Positions 1 through 11,022 of a stretch of 64,000 bases of DNA are shown here, one piece after another. Position 1 is the first letter of the stretch, and every line of letters starts with the position of its first letter. The notes beneath the pieces are model-generated. The model was not told where the DNA came from, made no database searches, and worked only from the letters and a program-made list of their open reading frames with translations. The stretch is from the NCBI GenBank assembly GCA_013397455.1, contig VYZB01000748.1, forward strand, positions 68,018 to 132,017. Reading direction: 5' to 3'. Made by a program: the position numbers and the translations under genes. Source of the stretch: Crotophaga sulcirostris (Eukaryota > Chordata > Aves > Cuculiformes > Crotophagidae).

Positions 1-75
1 GGTCAGCCCTGGCCACGTGCAGTGGGGATGCTTTGTGCACGCTCAGGCTGGTGACTCCCTGCTGACTTCTGTGCT

Positions 76-511
76 GGAGAACATCCAGAGATGGGAAGGG
101 GCTGGAGAACAGGGGTTCTGGGAGCAGCTGAGGGACCTGGGGCTGTTTAGCCTGGAGAAGAGGAGGTTGAGGGGAGACCTCATCGCTCTCTGCAGCTCCT
201 GGGAAAGGAGGTTGTGGTGAGGTGGGCGTTGGTTTCTTCACCCAAGTAAGAAGTGACAGGAGAAGAGGAAATGGCCTCAAGTTGCATCAAGGGAGATTCA
301 GATCGGATATCAGGAAAACATTTCTTCACCAAAAGGGTTCTCAGGCTCTGGACCAGGCTACCCAGGGAGGTGGTGGAGTCCCCATCCCTGGAGGTGTTTA
401 AAGGACAGTTTAGATGGTTTAGATGCTGGGTTGGTGTTGGTGTTGGGTTCTAGGTTGGACTCGATGATCTCAGAGGTCCTTTCCAACCTTGTGATACTGT
501 GACACTGTGAC
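76..511 (+). mobile_element. CR1 LINE 3' end, group C (ACTGTGAC tail)
   Basis: This is a 5'-truncated CR1 retrotransposon in sense orientation. It runs from the last part of ORF2 (the block reading GCCTGGAGAAGAGGAGGTTG near 150-170) through the 3' UTR, with GACCAGGCTACCCAGGGAGG near 351-370 and TTGGACTCGATGATCTCAGA near 454-473. It ends in the octamer-like tail GTGATACTGTGACACTGTGA. It matches the reverse complement of the copy at 15881-16466 over its 5' half but has a different terminus. CR1 ends in short tandem octamers rather than poly(A). The start is approximate because the 5' edge is diverged. Confidence 0.9.
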
Positions 512-516
512 AGGTA

Positions 517-615
517 CATGAGGTGCTCAGGGATCTGGTTTAGCAGTGGACAGGTACGGTTGGACTCAATGAGCTCAAAGGTCTTTTCCAACCAAACAAT
601 TCCATGATTCTATGA
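517..615 (+). mobile_element. CR1 LINE 3' tail, tandem to the preceding copy
   Basis: A second CR1 3' end lies directly downstream of the first on the same strand. It shows GGTTTAGCAGTGGACAGG, then GGTTGGACTCAATGAGCTCA, then a terminus of TTCCATGATTCTATGA. This terminal octamer (ATTCTATG type) differs from the ACTGTGAC tail just upstream, so it is a different subfamily and probably a separate insertion. Confidence 0.85.
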
Positions 616-2767
616 AAATATCCCTTCCTGCACATTCTCCATGTGATGAAGAGAAAATCAGCACCAGCAGGGAACTGACCTTCCCACAAGCCCAGCACCT
701 ACCCCACCCTTTCCATCCCACCTCCCAGCATCACCATGAATCCACCTGTTCTGAGAGGTGAAGGTTTCTTTTCATTCACTGCTGTGATGACTTTGGCCAG
801 GTAAGTTATTCAGTGTTAGCCCTGCAAGCTCCTAAGTCTCCTGGTAGCTTTCCAGGGCTCACCTGATACTTAATCACAGCTCAGGCACCACTGTCTGTGT
901 TGGAGAAACACCACTTCCAGGTTTGATTGATTGGGATTTAAGTTCTGATTTCTCTTGGAGCATAATCAGGCCTGAATGGGGCGATTTTTACAGTGACAAT
1001 TAAAATAATGAAAGTGAACTTTAAATGACATTCAAACACTGTCACCTGCTACCAGCTCCACTCTCCCGCCTGCATTCTGGGAACTGCAATTTTCAGCATC
1101 ATTCACTGCAGGGTGATTACAGCTGCATCTATTCAGCCAGTCGAGTTAAAATACTGCAGCAGCCTGAAAGGAAGCATTTTCAGGTGTCAGGACCTGCCAC
1201 TGCGCCTGGTTTCCAGGAAAGCTCAATATTTTGAGTGCATGACAGGGGTTGAATGCTTACAAAAACCTGGAGCAGATTCTGGATTAGTTTTCTCTTTGTG
1301 GCATTTACAGATTGTAATGAATTCATATTGTGCTTGTGGTGTATAATAGTAAAGAGTTTATTGATTTAGAGATCATTATTTTACTATACATCCAGATAAC
1401 AGCAGCCTGTGGAATTACTCATGTGGTCAGGGTCAGGGGCTGATCCAAAGCTTCGTGCTATCTGTCCTGTTCAGATCTGGAGCTGGAGAAATTGAAGCCC
1501 AGCACAAACAAGCTTGAGGGTAAATGAGAAGCAAGGAGGCTCTGTCACAAAGGGATGGGGCTCAGGACTTTGCATGAACCCATTTAGGGGTCCCATTCAG
1601 GCAGCTGCTGCTGAAGGAAGATGTTTGCAGGCTGGGCTGCAGGGGTGAGCTCAGCCCTGGGGCAGAGCTGAGAAGGGTAGGAGCAAGGTCTCAGCAAGGA
1701 CACAACACCCCAGCCCCCTTCAGCAAACATTTGCTGCAGCATTTTGGCACTTGCACCTTCCAGGTGACTCAGGTATGAACTCCCATCCCTCACTCTTGTT
1801 TCTGGCAGGGGTTTAACCTGCTCTCTTGCAGGATCCCTCCCTTACAGCCTGGCAGCCAGGACCGATCAGGCACAGAAAGCTCCCTCCTGGGCTTGTCAGC
1901 TCCTTTGATGAATTAAAAGGGTTCAAGGGAAGCAGTGAAGCGGGGCTTGTACTTCAGAGCAGGCAAATCAGCTCTCTGTGAGTTCTGGAGAAAGGGGCTG
2001 TTAAAGACCACAGCTCCTAAAGGCATGCACAGAGCAGCCCCCATGGGCTGCACAGGGGCTGAGCTGCCAGGCTAAGGATGAGAGAGACCTCCTGCCCCTG
2101 GCATGGCTTTCACACCACCCCATCCCTGAGCCAGGCAGGGCCAGGCCTTTCCAAATCAGCTGCAGTGGTCCTGGCAGCGCGTTACTGCTCAGGCTTGGCT
2201 GCCTCCTCCATGAAATCAACTCCCAGACCCTGATGCTCTCAGCCCAGCGTTTCGCTCAAGGAAAGGAAACCAAATCCTGCTATCACGCTCCATCGCTCCA
2301 AACCTTGCAGTGATGCAAAGGTTGAGCGTTTTCCCTCTGCCTCCTTCAGATCCTTGGTCTTCCCCCAAGACGTTGGTGTGTGCACCTTGCTGATAAGGAG
2401 GGGTTTGAAGCAGCTTTCCTGAGCTAAGGAGCTGTGCCAGGAGAGCTCTGCCCTGCTGTGGAGTGTGGAGGGGTTGCAGGGTGCTGGCTGCAGAGGAAAC
2501 TCATGTCCTGACCCCCTTCTTGGTGCACACAAGGCGTCTGGCAGCATGGTACCACCCTGCCCTGCTGAGTGCAACAGGGCTACTGAGAGCAATGATGGAA
2601 TTCAGTGGGTGGACAGGGAACCCCTTTGTGCACCTCCCAGCCCTGACCCGTGGTCCCTTGGTAAAACTCAGCTGTAAAACCCACATCTCATGGGCTGAGT
2701 TTATTCTGTGGTGGAGGAGCAGGCATGACGTAGTATGGAGAGAAGATATTACTGATTATATCCCAGG
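616..2767. other. Non-repeat DNA, no gene seen
   Basis: Mixed-composition single-copy DNA. AT-rich patches lie near 960-1030 and 1310-1390. Open frames are short (at most 117 codons) and resemble no family I know. No repeat, RNA gene or promoter is recognised. Confidence 0.6.
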
Positions 2768-2893
2768 TCCTTCCTGGGTTGAGGACTCCAGAACTGGACG
2801 CAGGGCTCCAGGTGAGGTCTCACCAGAGTGGAGTAGAGGGACAGAATCCTCTCCCTCACTCTGTTGGTTACACTTTTGATGCAAGTCAAACAG
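2768..2893 (-). mobile_element. CR1 LINE ORF2 C-terminal fragment
   Basis: Read on the minus strand this piece encodes [20 protein letters not shown], a close match to the conserved C-terminal region of CR1 ORF2 just past the reverse transcriptase core. On the plus strand it shows GAACTGGACGCAGGGCTCCA and TCTCACCAGAGTGGAGTAGA. The rest of the element, including the 3' tail, is missing, so this is a dead internal fragment. No target-site duplication was found by eye. Confidence 0.85.
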
Positions 2894-4768
2894 GTGAGGA
2901 AGATGATGGCACCTCCAGGTGGGAGTTGAGGGCAGAGGGTGTTGCAGCACGTTAACCTGCATCTCTCGGGCAGCTTCACAGCAGCAGCAGGAAACAAACC
3001 CAAGACTTTCTAACTCTGTAAGAGTGATTTAGCTGCAGCACCAGCTTTTCTGAGATGCTTATGCGAGGGATGTCTTGTCGCTGAGCTCATGCCATGTTTT
3101 TTCACTGAGTGTCTCTGCCCTTTTTCCCAGCTAGAGGAGCTGCTGCTGGCTTTATCTTCTGCTCAGCAGGAGGGGTGTTAGCTAGAAAAGGCTGCCGGCG
3201 GCGAGGCAGGAGCCTGCCTTTGGTCCCTGGGAATCTCCTGTCAATCTGCTGTTTGGAGGTGATAAAGCTTTTGCTCGGATGTCTCCAGCATGTTTGTGTT
3301 TTGATCTGGGAGCTGCAAGGATGCTAAAGCCCTGGCACAGGCTGCGGTGATTTGTGGGGCGTCTGCAAACCTGGCGTGGGCCACCTCGCTGGCCAAGGGG
3401 CACCAGCCACAGGGCTCCAAATCAGTGCAGGGCTGCAACAAGGCTGCAGCTGACAGGGCCACACGCTCTCCATTACCCTTGCACCCCCTTGCATTAAAAT
3501 TCATCACCCAGCCCTGGTTGTGGCTTTGATTTTGGTGGTTGTGCCTTGCTGAGGGACGCCACGCTGCTCTGTTCATTTGGTTTCTGATAATCTCTGCTGG
3601 TCTCCAAGGCTTCCTTCCCCTGCTCCAACTGCTGCCTGCTAATTTCCATCCAAATCAAGTGGGACTCTTGGCCGGTGTGGTTTTTAACCAGTTAGCCCAG
3701 CTTGCCTCCAAAGAGCAGAGATGTGATGGGCAGGTAAGGATGTTTGAGAAGTTACATGGGATGCTGCTTGCTGGGAGGCAGGGCCATAAATCCCTTTGCT
3801 GCCACGAGCAAAGGACAGCATCGTGTCCCACCTGGCAGAGTTGCTCCTGAGTTCTTGCCATAAGAGAAATCAACTGTGATTCTTCACTTGCGCAAGTCCT
3901 GGCCCAGGAGTCTCCAAAAATGGAATGCAGGGATGCTGGGATGGCTCACGTGCAGGTGTGTAAGCGGCAGAAGCGCTGGGGATGCAGGGCAAATGCCGGG
4001 GATGTTGCGTGTCTTGGGGCAGGAAAGCCAAGATGAGGGATGCAAAAGCAATCTATTAGCATCAAAAATCAAGACAGCACAATTGCTATGGTCTCCTATC
4101 TGCAACAGAGGCGGCTTTGCAGCTCTTCACTTCTAATTACCCACAGATAATAAGCGAATACAATGGTGAAGGATATGAGAATAATTTACTGTTCATCAAA
4201 GAAAAAAAGATTGGAATCATTTGCCTTCAGTATATCCATTTCTGCAGCGAGGATCCTACCCAAGAGACCTTCCAATCAGCCCCTCCTGACAACTCCTGCC
4301 AAAAATCCGTTACAGCTATTAGCAACAAAGTTATTAGCTAGTAATTAACCCTGTAATTAACTTGAAGTGACTTCAGCAATCAACACTGAGATCTAATGTG
4401 AACATGTCGTTAAATCAAGTGCCATTAATGCGTGGAAAGATCTCTTCACGGTGGCTGCGATGACAACAACCCAAGGTTACCACGCAGCTGGTTTTCTACT
4501 GTTGGATCATCTCTCAGGGAGCAGACAGTGACGAGCAGGATGCAACGGATTTGCGAAGACACTGCCTTCTGCTCCCTCCCTAAACAGGTCACCTAAATCC
4601 TGACACAAGCTCAGCCATTGCTTTCTGCCCAGACTTCCCCAAGCATCCCATCTTTTCCAACTTCTCAGTCACTCTGGATGCTTAACTACACACAACCCCA
4701 CTACTCTTGATGAGGTTTTGAACCAAAAAGCATTGCCTTTTAATTTCTTGCATGAAACATTGAATTAA
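2894..4768. other. Non-repeat DNA, no gene seen; AT-rich TAAT patch near 4125-4450
   Basis: Single-copy DNA with no recognised gene. The right half, about 4125-4450, is AT-rich and holds many ATTA/TAAT cores (for example AGCTAGTAATTAACCCTGTA). That is a composition common in conserved vertebrate enhancers but not proof of one. The rest is GC-moderate with short frames only. Confidence 0.55.
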
Positions 4769-4907
4769 TTTCTTCTTTTTCTTCCTTTTCTTCTTCTTCA
4801 TTTTCTTCTTTTTCTTCCTTTCCTTCTTTTTCTTCATTTTCTTCTTTGTCATCTTCTTCTCCTTTTTCTTTTTCTCCCTTTCCTTCTTCTTCTTCTTTTT
4901 CTTCTTC
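4769..4907 (+). repeat. Polypyrimidine tract (CTT/CTTTTT-rich)
   Basis: A 139-base stretch built almost entirely of T and C, made of TTC and CTTTTT blocks. Only four purines interrupt it, at about 4800, 4836, 4848 and 4851. The complementary strand is polypurine and translates to a meaningless lysine and glutamate run. Long homopurine-homopyrimidine tracts with partial mirror symmetry can form triplex DNA; whether this one does is inference. Confidence 0.9.
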
Positions 4908-5009
4908 AACAAAGTTACCATCACCTTCTGATCTCCAGGCCAGTTTGCTCTCTGCTCTGCCTCGCAGTACAACCAGGCGCTTCAGCTCAAGTGGGTTTTA
5001 TCCCCCCAG

Positions 5010-5059
5010 CCTCTCTCCTCCCCTCCCTGTCCCCTTTCCTCTCCACCCACTCTCTCCCT
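5010..5059 (+). repeat. Short polypyrimidine tract (CCTCTCTCC type)
   Basis: About 50 bases of nearly pure C and T, with CTCTCTCCTCCCCTCCCTGT at its left and CTCTCCCTG at its right. It lies 100 bases downstream of the longer T-rich tract but is C-rich, so it is a separate low-complexity run. Confidence 0.7.
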
Positions 5060-7821
5060 GATACGCTTAAAAAAGGCACAATTGAGCCGCGTTAATACAC
5101 CCAGCTCTCTTGTGTGAGAGTTATTCTGTCTCATCACGGATACAGAGGGAGAGGGAACAGATTTGGCATTTAATAGAGCTATCCTCAAGGACACCGAGGC
5201 AGCTATTCAGGAACGATCAAATGACGGGTTTGAATATCAAACAGCAGCCCTGACAGCCAGGGAATCGGAGATCTCTTGTCGTACACCTGATATCCTAATC
5301 TGAAATTAGAATCTTGGGGGAGGCTCATCCTTTTCAAAGGGTGCTTTCTTTTTTTTTTAGGTAACTTTCCCTTTTGCCTTCAGAAGTTTAACAAAAGTGC
5401 ATCCATTCAGAGAAATCATTTATCTCCAGTGGCAATCAGCTTAAATATGGCCCATTATCAAGCTGCCTGCTAGTGTACATCAGCAGGCGCTGTTAGGACA
5501 CGCGGCTGTGCGGATAACATGCTGGTAATTACTTGTCTTTGCAAAATAACCTCAGCTGACGAAGAGGAGGAGCTGGATGGGAGAGCAGCTGAAGCCAAGA
5601 GAGATGGAGTGGGAGTGCAGAGGACAGGGAGCAGCTGGAAAACCACTCGGCTTCAACTGGTGGCTCCCTGGCGCTCATGGCTTGGTCCCAATGAGGCTTG
5701 AAAACACATGGGATAACATCCCCCAAGATATTCTTTTCCTCCTGGAGCCTGAGACTCTCTGAAATACTCAGTTACCTCCAACCTGTGTCTGAGAAGCCCC
5801 CGGGCTGCACCACCTGTGCAGGCTGTTGAGATGTCCATGTGCTGTTGATGGACTCAATGTCTCCAGCCATGGTGCTCACCTGTTTTTGCAAATCACCCTC
5901 CTGGATAAGGTGCAGCTCCATGGGGTGACCATGCCCACTAGCCTCTACCAGAGACCTTTGCGAGAGGGAATGCTCCAAGTGCCCAAACCAGGGCAGCAGA
6001 TACCTGGCTGTGAACAGAGACAGACACAGAGGCGATGGCAACCTTCCTCATTTAAAAAAACATGTAAGCGGGAATGTATCTTCATACCTTATATGTATAT
6101 TCCTTGATATATAACTTAATAAAACTTTATGGACCTAGGATAAGGAATCCACACTGAATAGATGAACTGGGATTGAAATATGGTCCAATTAAGTCTGTAA
6201 CAGGGCTGGCTTTACTTTGAACATCCTCCAACTTGAAATGAAATCTTCACCGAAGGAGATAAATCAGCCAACATAAACCACAACCCCGCTTCTGCGCCGC
6301 TCCCAGAGGAGCAGGGATCAGCCCGACCTGTGATTTTTTAGGGGAGAAGATGGATTCTTATTGGGATGCATCCACTCTCAAGGTGTTTGCAGGCTTGGGC
6401 AGCCTCTCCTACGCTGGCTCTGCCAGACCCCTCGCGTTTATCCTTGTAGAAAGGAAACAAAACAGCAAATTGTTTTGCTGTTGTGTTCCCACAGCTGCAA
6501 TTAGCACATTCATGCATTAGTTTTATTTCCCCCTTTTTTGGCATCTTTTTTTTTTTCTCTTTTGCTGCCGCTTCAAGAAAAGGAGATTATTTTTAATTAC
6601 AGTTTTACACTCGATTAATGAACGTCAACAATGTGCTAATGAACGGAACTGCGGCACGAGGACACGATGTGCTTCCATGGCTTTCAAGGGGTTTCTGTAG
6701 GCACTATTTATCTGCAGCCTGCCCCCATGGAATCTTGGAGATGGGGAAGGACAAAGAAGGCAAACAGCAACGTTATTCTCCTGGATTCTGGCACATAAAT
6801 TGCTCAGGAGGCAGCAGCCCGAAGTGCCCCAAACATTGACCCAAAGTGGTCCCAGAATGGGTCTGAGCATCCCAGGGGCACCGAGGGAGGCTCTACTTTT
6901 GGCAATGGCAACTTCTTATACCTTTACAAATAGCTCAGCGTTAATGAACATTTTATCCTGATGTCATTCTGCATAGTTAAAAAAACCCCACACCACTACT
7001 CTAATTTTCTGATTCATGGCGCTATCACCAATGGAGTTGAAGGCTTTGTTTTTCATCAAAAGCAGCTTTACTCTCTCCCCCCAAATGTGAGAAAAGGTAT
7101 GGGTTTTCTGCATGTGGAAAAGGTCATTCCATCATAAAAACCTGCTGCCTGACATGCTGGTTTTATTGAGGTGAAAAGCAGGAGTATTGAAATTCTGCCA
7201 AGCCAAATGAAAAGAGAAAACAAGCTCTCCAAAACAAATAGCAACCCTCCAAACCCTGAACAAAAAAACGACGCACACAGTTCTGCAGGGATGAGGCAGC
7301 GGTTTTCGGACACAACCTGAATTGGACAAGCTCACCCTCTCCGCAGACCTTCTCTGTTGGGTCATCTTTTCTGGATTTCCATCCCTCTGAGGGGGAAATT
7401 TTATTTAAATTCTACTTGAAAATACCTTGTGGGCATGGGTATTTTGATGTAGAGACGGGTATTTTGATGCAGGATTTTTGTGGTCATGGTATATTGGTGC
7501 AGGGACTTTATTCATCCTTCCTCTTGGCCCTCCTGTGATAGATGTATTGATGGGAAACCCTACTTGAGCTAAACAGAGCCCAGAGGTGTGAGTCTTCTCC
7601 CAGTCATCACCTTCCAGCCATGCTTGGGCTTGCTGGCTTCGTATCTGCAAACTTTTCGGCACAGGGACTACCGAATTCTTATTTAAATGAGAGATGAGAT
7701 CCTCATAACTGCAGAGATGTCTAGGAGAGCTTTAAAAACCCAGGAGCTATCACAGGGCTCTTGATGAAATCGTAAAAGTACCTTCCCTCCTCTTTGCCCA
7801 TCTTCCCTTGAGCTGGGATCA
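5060..7821. other. Non-repeat DNA, no gene seen; possible conserved non-coding stretch 5190-5530
   Basis: The part at 5190-5530 is rich in AATCTGAAATTAGAATC, TTAAATATGG and GGTAATTACTTG type words with little low-complexity sequence, and reads like conserved non-coding DNA. Further right are AT-rich segments at 6060-6260 and 6540-6620. No exon, splice-bounded frame or known repeat was identified. Confidence 0.5.
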
Positions 7822-7849
7822 TATCCATCTATCCATCCATCTATTTATC
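7822..7849 (+). repeat. Short ATCC/ATCT tetranucleotide microsatellite
   Basis: About seven imperfect copies of a tetranucleotide (TATCCATCTATCCATCCATC). It is short, with no sign of function. Confidence 0.75.
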
Positions 7850-8934
7850 AGTCCCCTTAAACCAAAGACCTGAGATATTGCTATGCACAAAGCACACACC
7901 AAAAAGAAAAGCTGAGTATCAAAAATACTTTTTCTCAATTTTTCTGCTACTTTGAGAAATATAGGTGAGAATTTTTAGTTTTATCTTTAAAAACCACACA
8001 TTTGCTGGTGTATTTTTACAGCGGCATTGGCCCTTTAAGTAAGGGACGCATTGAATTCCTGCAGTCACTGAGCCCAAACCAGCATTGCTGACAGGTTGGA
8101 CAGGCTTCCCTCCCCCTAAAAAAAAAAAAAGTAGAAAAAGGAAAATGCAACCCAAAGGAACAGGAAAAAGCAAATAAAAACTGTATATATTTGTCTGCCT
8201 CCCGCAGAAGGGCCCTACACTCATCCTATCTCCAAGGCTCAATGTGCACATGTCCCCAGCATGATAAGGCTCCTTTGAAACCAGTTTCAATCCCCGTGCG
8301 CCATCACCATTGGCTGCCTTGTCACCGAAAATTTACCATGAAAGGAAAAGGAAAAAAAAAAACCACCCTAAAAGACTCTGGACTGAGTCAAATCTATTTA
8401 TTTGTAATTCACAGGGCGTTTTCCCTTCCTTCCCCTCTGGGAGGGATGCCAGCACTGTGCTGGTGGATGCGCTGGGATCTGGGGTCCCCTTCACCCACCG
8501 GGCATGGGGGTGAAGAAATAAATCTCTTAATAATTGCAGGGTCATGGATGAGGTGGGGGAATAAAGGGCTGGGGAGCCTGGTGTGGGAACCTGAGGTGGA
8601 GTTAATGCTGCAGTTGTCAGTCACTTTATTATTTATGAGCCTGGAAGCCTTTTATGATTGGAATGTGGTTTGATCCCTCAGCTAGAAAGAAGCAAGTATC
8701 TAAGGCTGTCTAACCCTTTTCCATTTCATTCAAGAGCCGGCTGAGTTTGCCGACACTTTCTGTTTTCATGTGCAATAATTGATTAATGGTGACGATTAAG
8801 CTTGGCAACGCTCCGCAAACTGTCACTCTTTGAGAGCCTGCAATTTTCCCCCAGTTTGGCTGCTTGCGAGATTTTCTGCCTTTTTTTTTTTTTCTTCTTC
8901 TTCCTTTCTTCCAGCTGCTCAAAGGCAGAGAAAT
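7850..8934. other. Non-repeat DNA, no gene seen; A13 and T13 runs
   Basis: Contains an A13 run at 8118-8130 and a T13 run followed by CTTCTTCTTCC at 8881-8912. Between them, 8630-8870 includes GTGCAATAATTGATTAATGG and looks like possible conserved non-coding DNA. Frames are short and unrecognised. Confidence 0.55.
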
Positions 8935-9110
8935 CTTAGAAACATGGAATGCTTTGGGTTGGGAGGGACATTAAAATCCATCCAGTTCCACCTCACTGCC
9001 ATGGGCAGGGACACCTCCCACTGGATCAGGGGGCTCCAAGCCCCATCCAACCTGGCCTGGAACACCTCCAGGGATGGGGCAGCCACCACTGCTCTGGGCA
9101 GCCTGGGCCC
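8935..9110 (-). mobile_element. CR1 LINE 3' end, group A
   Basis: A minus-strand CR1 3' end. On the plus strand it opens with ACATGGAATGCTTTGGGTTG, the reverse complement of the CR1 terminus. It continues through GGGCAGGGACACCTCCCACT and CCTCCAGGGATGGGGCAGCC to GCCTGGGCC. It is about 176 bases, 5'-truncated as usual for this family, and belongs to the youngest-looking group here. Frames inside it are translated retroelement, not host protein. Confidence 0.95.
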
Positions 9111-9723
9111 AGATCTGCAGGGAGATCTCTGTGTGGCTGTTGAGATCAATGCAGAGATGGCTAATCCTGCAGGTGGTGTAAATCAGCAATAGCGAGAGGA
9201 TTTTCAGCTCCAGGAGGGTTTAAACCCATCAGTTGGCATGGGAATCTGAGCTTGGAAATTATCTGTAATTTGCTTTATAGATGATGGCAGGAGGGCTGGT
9301 GCAGGATGTTCGACGCCCAGTATGGCTTTTAACTCATCCCTCCATCACTTAAACAATTATCTTGTAGTAACATTTGGGATTTTTGTGCGTTATAAGGTAT
9401 ATTAATTATGAACAGGTTTTGGAATTGAATTCCCAGGCTTTAATAGGCTGCTTCTCTCCCCCGGCAGATGGGAGCTGGCTCCGTTTATGGCCATCCTATT
9501 GCTGAAAATGCTCAGTTTTAGCAAGAGGGGAAAATGGTCCGTGTCACCCTGAAATGTTAGCAGGGTAATCAGGAAACACAGGGAAATGAAACACTAAAAC
9601 ACTTCATAAAACCTAAGTGTTTCATCACCATAACTAATGAAAATATATGATTGCCCCATAAAACCCCCTTTGAATGGGTCGCGCTTGGTGGCCTTGCTTT
9701 TATTAACACTTGTTAACACTGGA
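9111..9723. other. Non-repeat DNA, no gene seen
   Basis: AT-rich single-copy DNA between a CR1 copy and a minisatellite, with words such as AAGGTATATTAATTATGAAC near 9393-9412. No gene or known repeat was seen. Confidence 0.55.
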
Positions 9724-9973
9724 GTGGTGGCTGCGGGGACAGCTGTGGGGACAACCGTGGTGACAGCTGGGACAGCTGTGGTGGCTGTAGGGACAGCCAG
9801 CCGTGGTGGTTACGGTGCCAGCTGTGGTGTCTGTGATGACAACCATGGTGGCTGTAGGTACAATGGTGGTGGCTTTGGGGAAAGCCATGGTGGCCGCAGG
9901 AGCAGTTGCAGTGGCTGCAGGAGCAGTCGTGGTGGTCACAGTGACAACCGTGGTGGTGTTGGTGGGCACAGCC
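9724..9973 (+). repeat. Minisatellite, 21-bp unit, about 11-12 copies
   Basis: Imperfect tandem array with a 21-base unit beginning GTGGTGGCTG and ending near ACAGCC; most copies are exactly 21 bases, and one is 25. Copies differ at many positions, so the array is old. Because 21 is a multiple of three and stops are rare, several frames stay open across it: a Gly/Ser/Cys-rich frame from 9637 to 10044 on the plus strand and a Thr/Ala/Val-rich frame at 9703-10062 on the minus strand. These are best explained by the repeat, not by a gene. Confidence 0.85.
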
Positions 9974-10956
9974 TCACTGCTGGGGTGGGACCCTCTGGCC
10001 ACCCCGTGCTGGTTCAGCTCAACTCCCGCCTGCAGAATGGATGAGTGCTCTGTCCCTCCCATCCCGCACCATGGGTGAAAGCTTGGTTGGACCCATGCTT
10101 TTAGTCCAGAAATTGACTTAAATTTCCCTTCTTTCCAGTAGATTTAATGTTTCCGGTTCTGTGCTCTAACAAAGTTTTATGGAGCCCATGTCCTATTTTT
10201 CCACATTATTGCCAAGAGTTGGTCCCTGTCCTGGGATCCCGCAGCTCCCTCCAGGCTCTCCTCCTCCTCCTCCTCTCCCTCACCTTCCCCAGTGCTTAAG
10301 TTAAACAAAAATAACCAACAGCATTGTGGAGAAACAAGATTTTTACTTAAAAAAAAACAGCCCACAACTAATTTTATTCATAGTAGCTAATTCCATTAAT
10401 TATGTTATGATGCAATTAAGCATTTCATTTCCTAGCTATTAAAGCTTAAATTATTTATTAATAATTACAGATCATTAGCTGATAATGTTCACTCGGCAGC
10501 TCGGGAGCTGAATAATTCATCTCCTCTGACTGAGTGTTCCCCCCTCCTTGACATTTGTCTGTAATCCTTTTCTCAAAGCTTGGACATTTGTTTCCCAGTT
10601 CAGGAAAGTAAAACAACCTCCAGCAAACTCCAGTGTTTTGGGGGGAGCACAGCCAGGTCTCAGCACCCCCAAACTGCACGAAGCCCCCTTTTTTTTCCAG
10701 CCTCGAGATAGAAAAGCCCAAGGATTCACCCTCCTTCAGGACAGCAACCACCCTTTTGGCTTTCTGAAATATTTATTACTATGAGAATAATAAAGAAACC
10801 AACAGTGATATAATAATAATGAGGAAATGAGCTCCAAAGGATGGGCTCTGGCATTGCTGCTTCATTAAAAAAACTAAGGATGCTTTTGAACATGATGGTG
10901 GTGAGCCCTGTGCCCTCTTTTGCAGGGCAACAGCCACACCTGCTAATGAGGATGCT
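9974..10956. other. Non-repeat DNA with CTC run; no gene seen
   Basis: Holds a short CTC trinucleotide run at 10258-10276 and the TAAT-rich island described separately. A TTCCAG-rich GC-moderate part follows. No gene was recognised. Confidence 0.55.
10365..10500. promoter_or_regulatory. ATTA/TAAT-dense island, candidate enhancer
   Basis: Roughly 125 bases carry about 14 ATTA or TAAT cores, for example CCATTAATTATG and TTATTAATAATTAC. The TAAT core is the classic homeodomain contact sequence. The island is not a simple repeat: spacing and flanks vary. Whether it is bound or conserved cannot be told from one sequence, so the call rests on motif density alone. Chance clustering in AT-rich DNA is the main alternative. 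Confidence 0.25.
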
Positions 10957-11022
10957 ATGGAATCATGGAATGGGTTGGGTTGGAAGGGACCTCAAAACCC
11001 ATCCAGTTCCACCCCCCTGCAG
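10957..11022 (-). mobile_element. CR1 LINE 3' terminus, very short
   Basis: A minus-strand CR1 tail of about 66 bases. On the plus strand it reads GGAATCATGGAATGGGTTGG, then AAGGGACCTCAAAACCCATC, then CCACCCCCCTGCAG, where the match stops. It represents an early-terminated reverse-transcription product or a later deletion. Confidence 0.9.

Noticed and set aside
4682..4972. Lysine-rich minus-strand frame
   Set aside because: Translation of the polypurine strand of the T/C tract; low complexity.
9637..10044. Gly/Ser/Cys-rich frame resembling a keratin-associated or glycine-rich protein
   Set aside because: Entirely explained by the 21-bp minisatellite, whose length is a multiple of three; the opposite strand is equally open.
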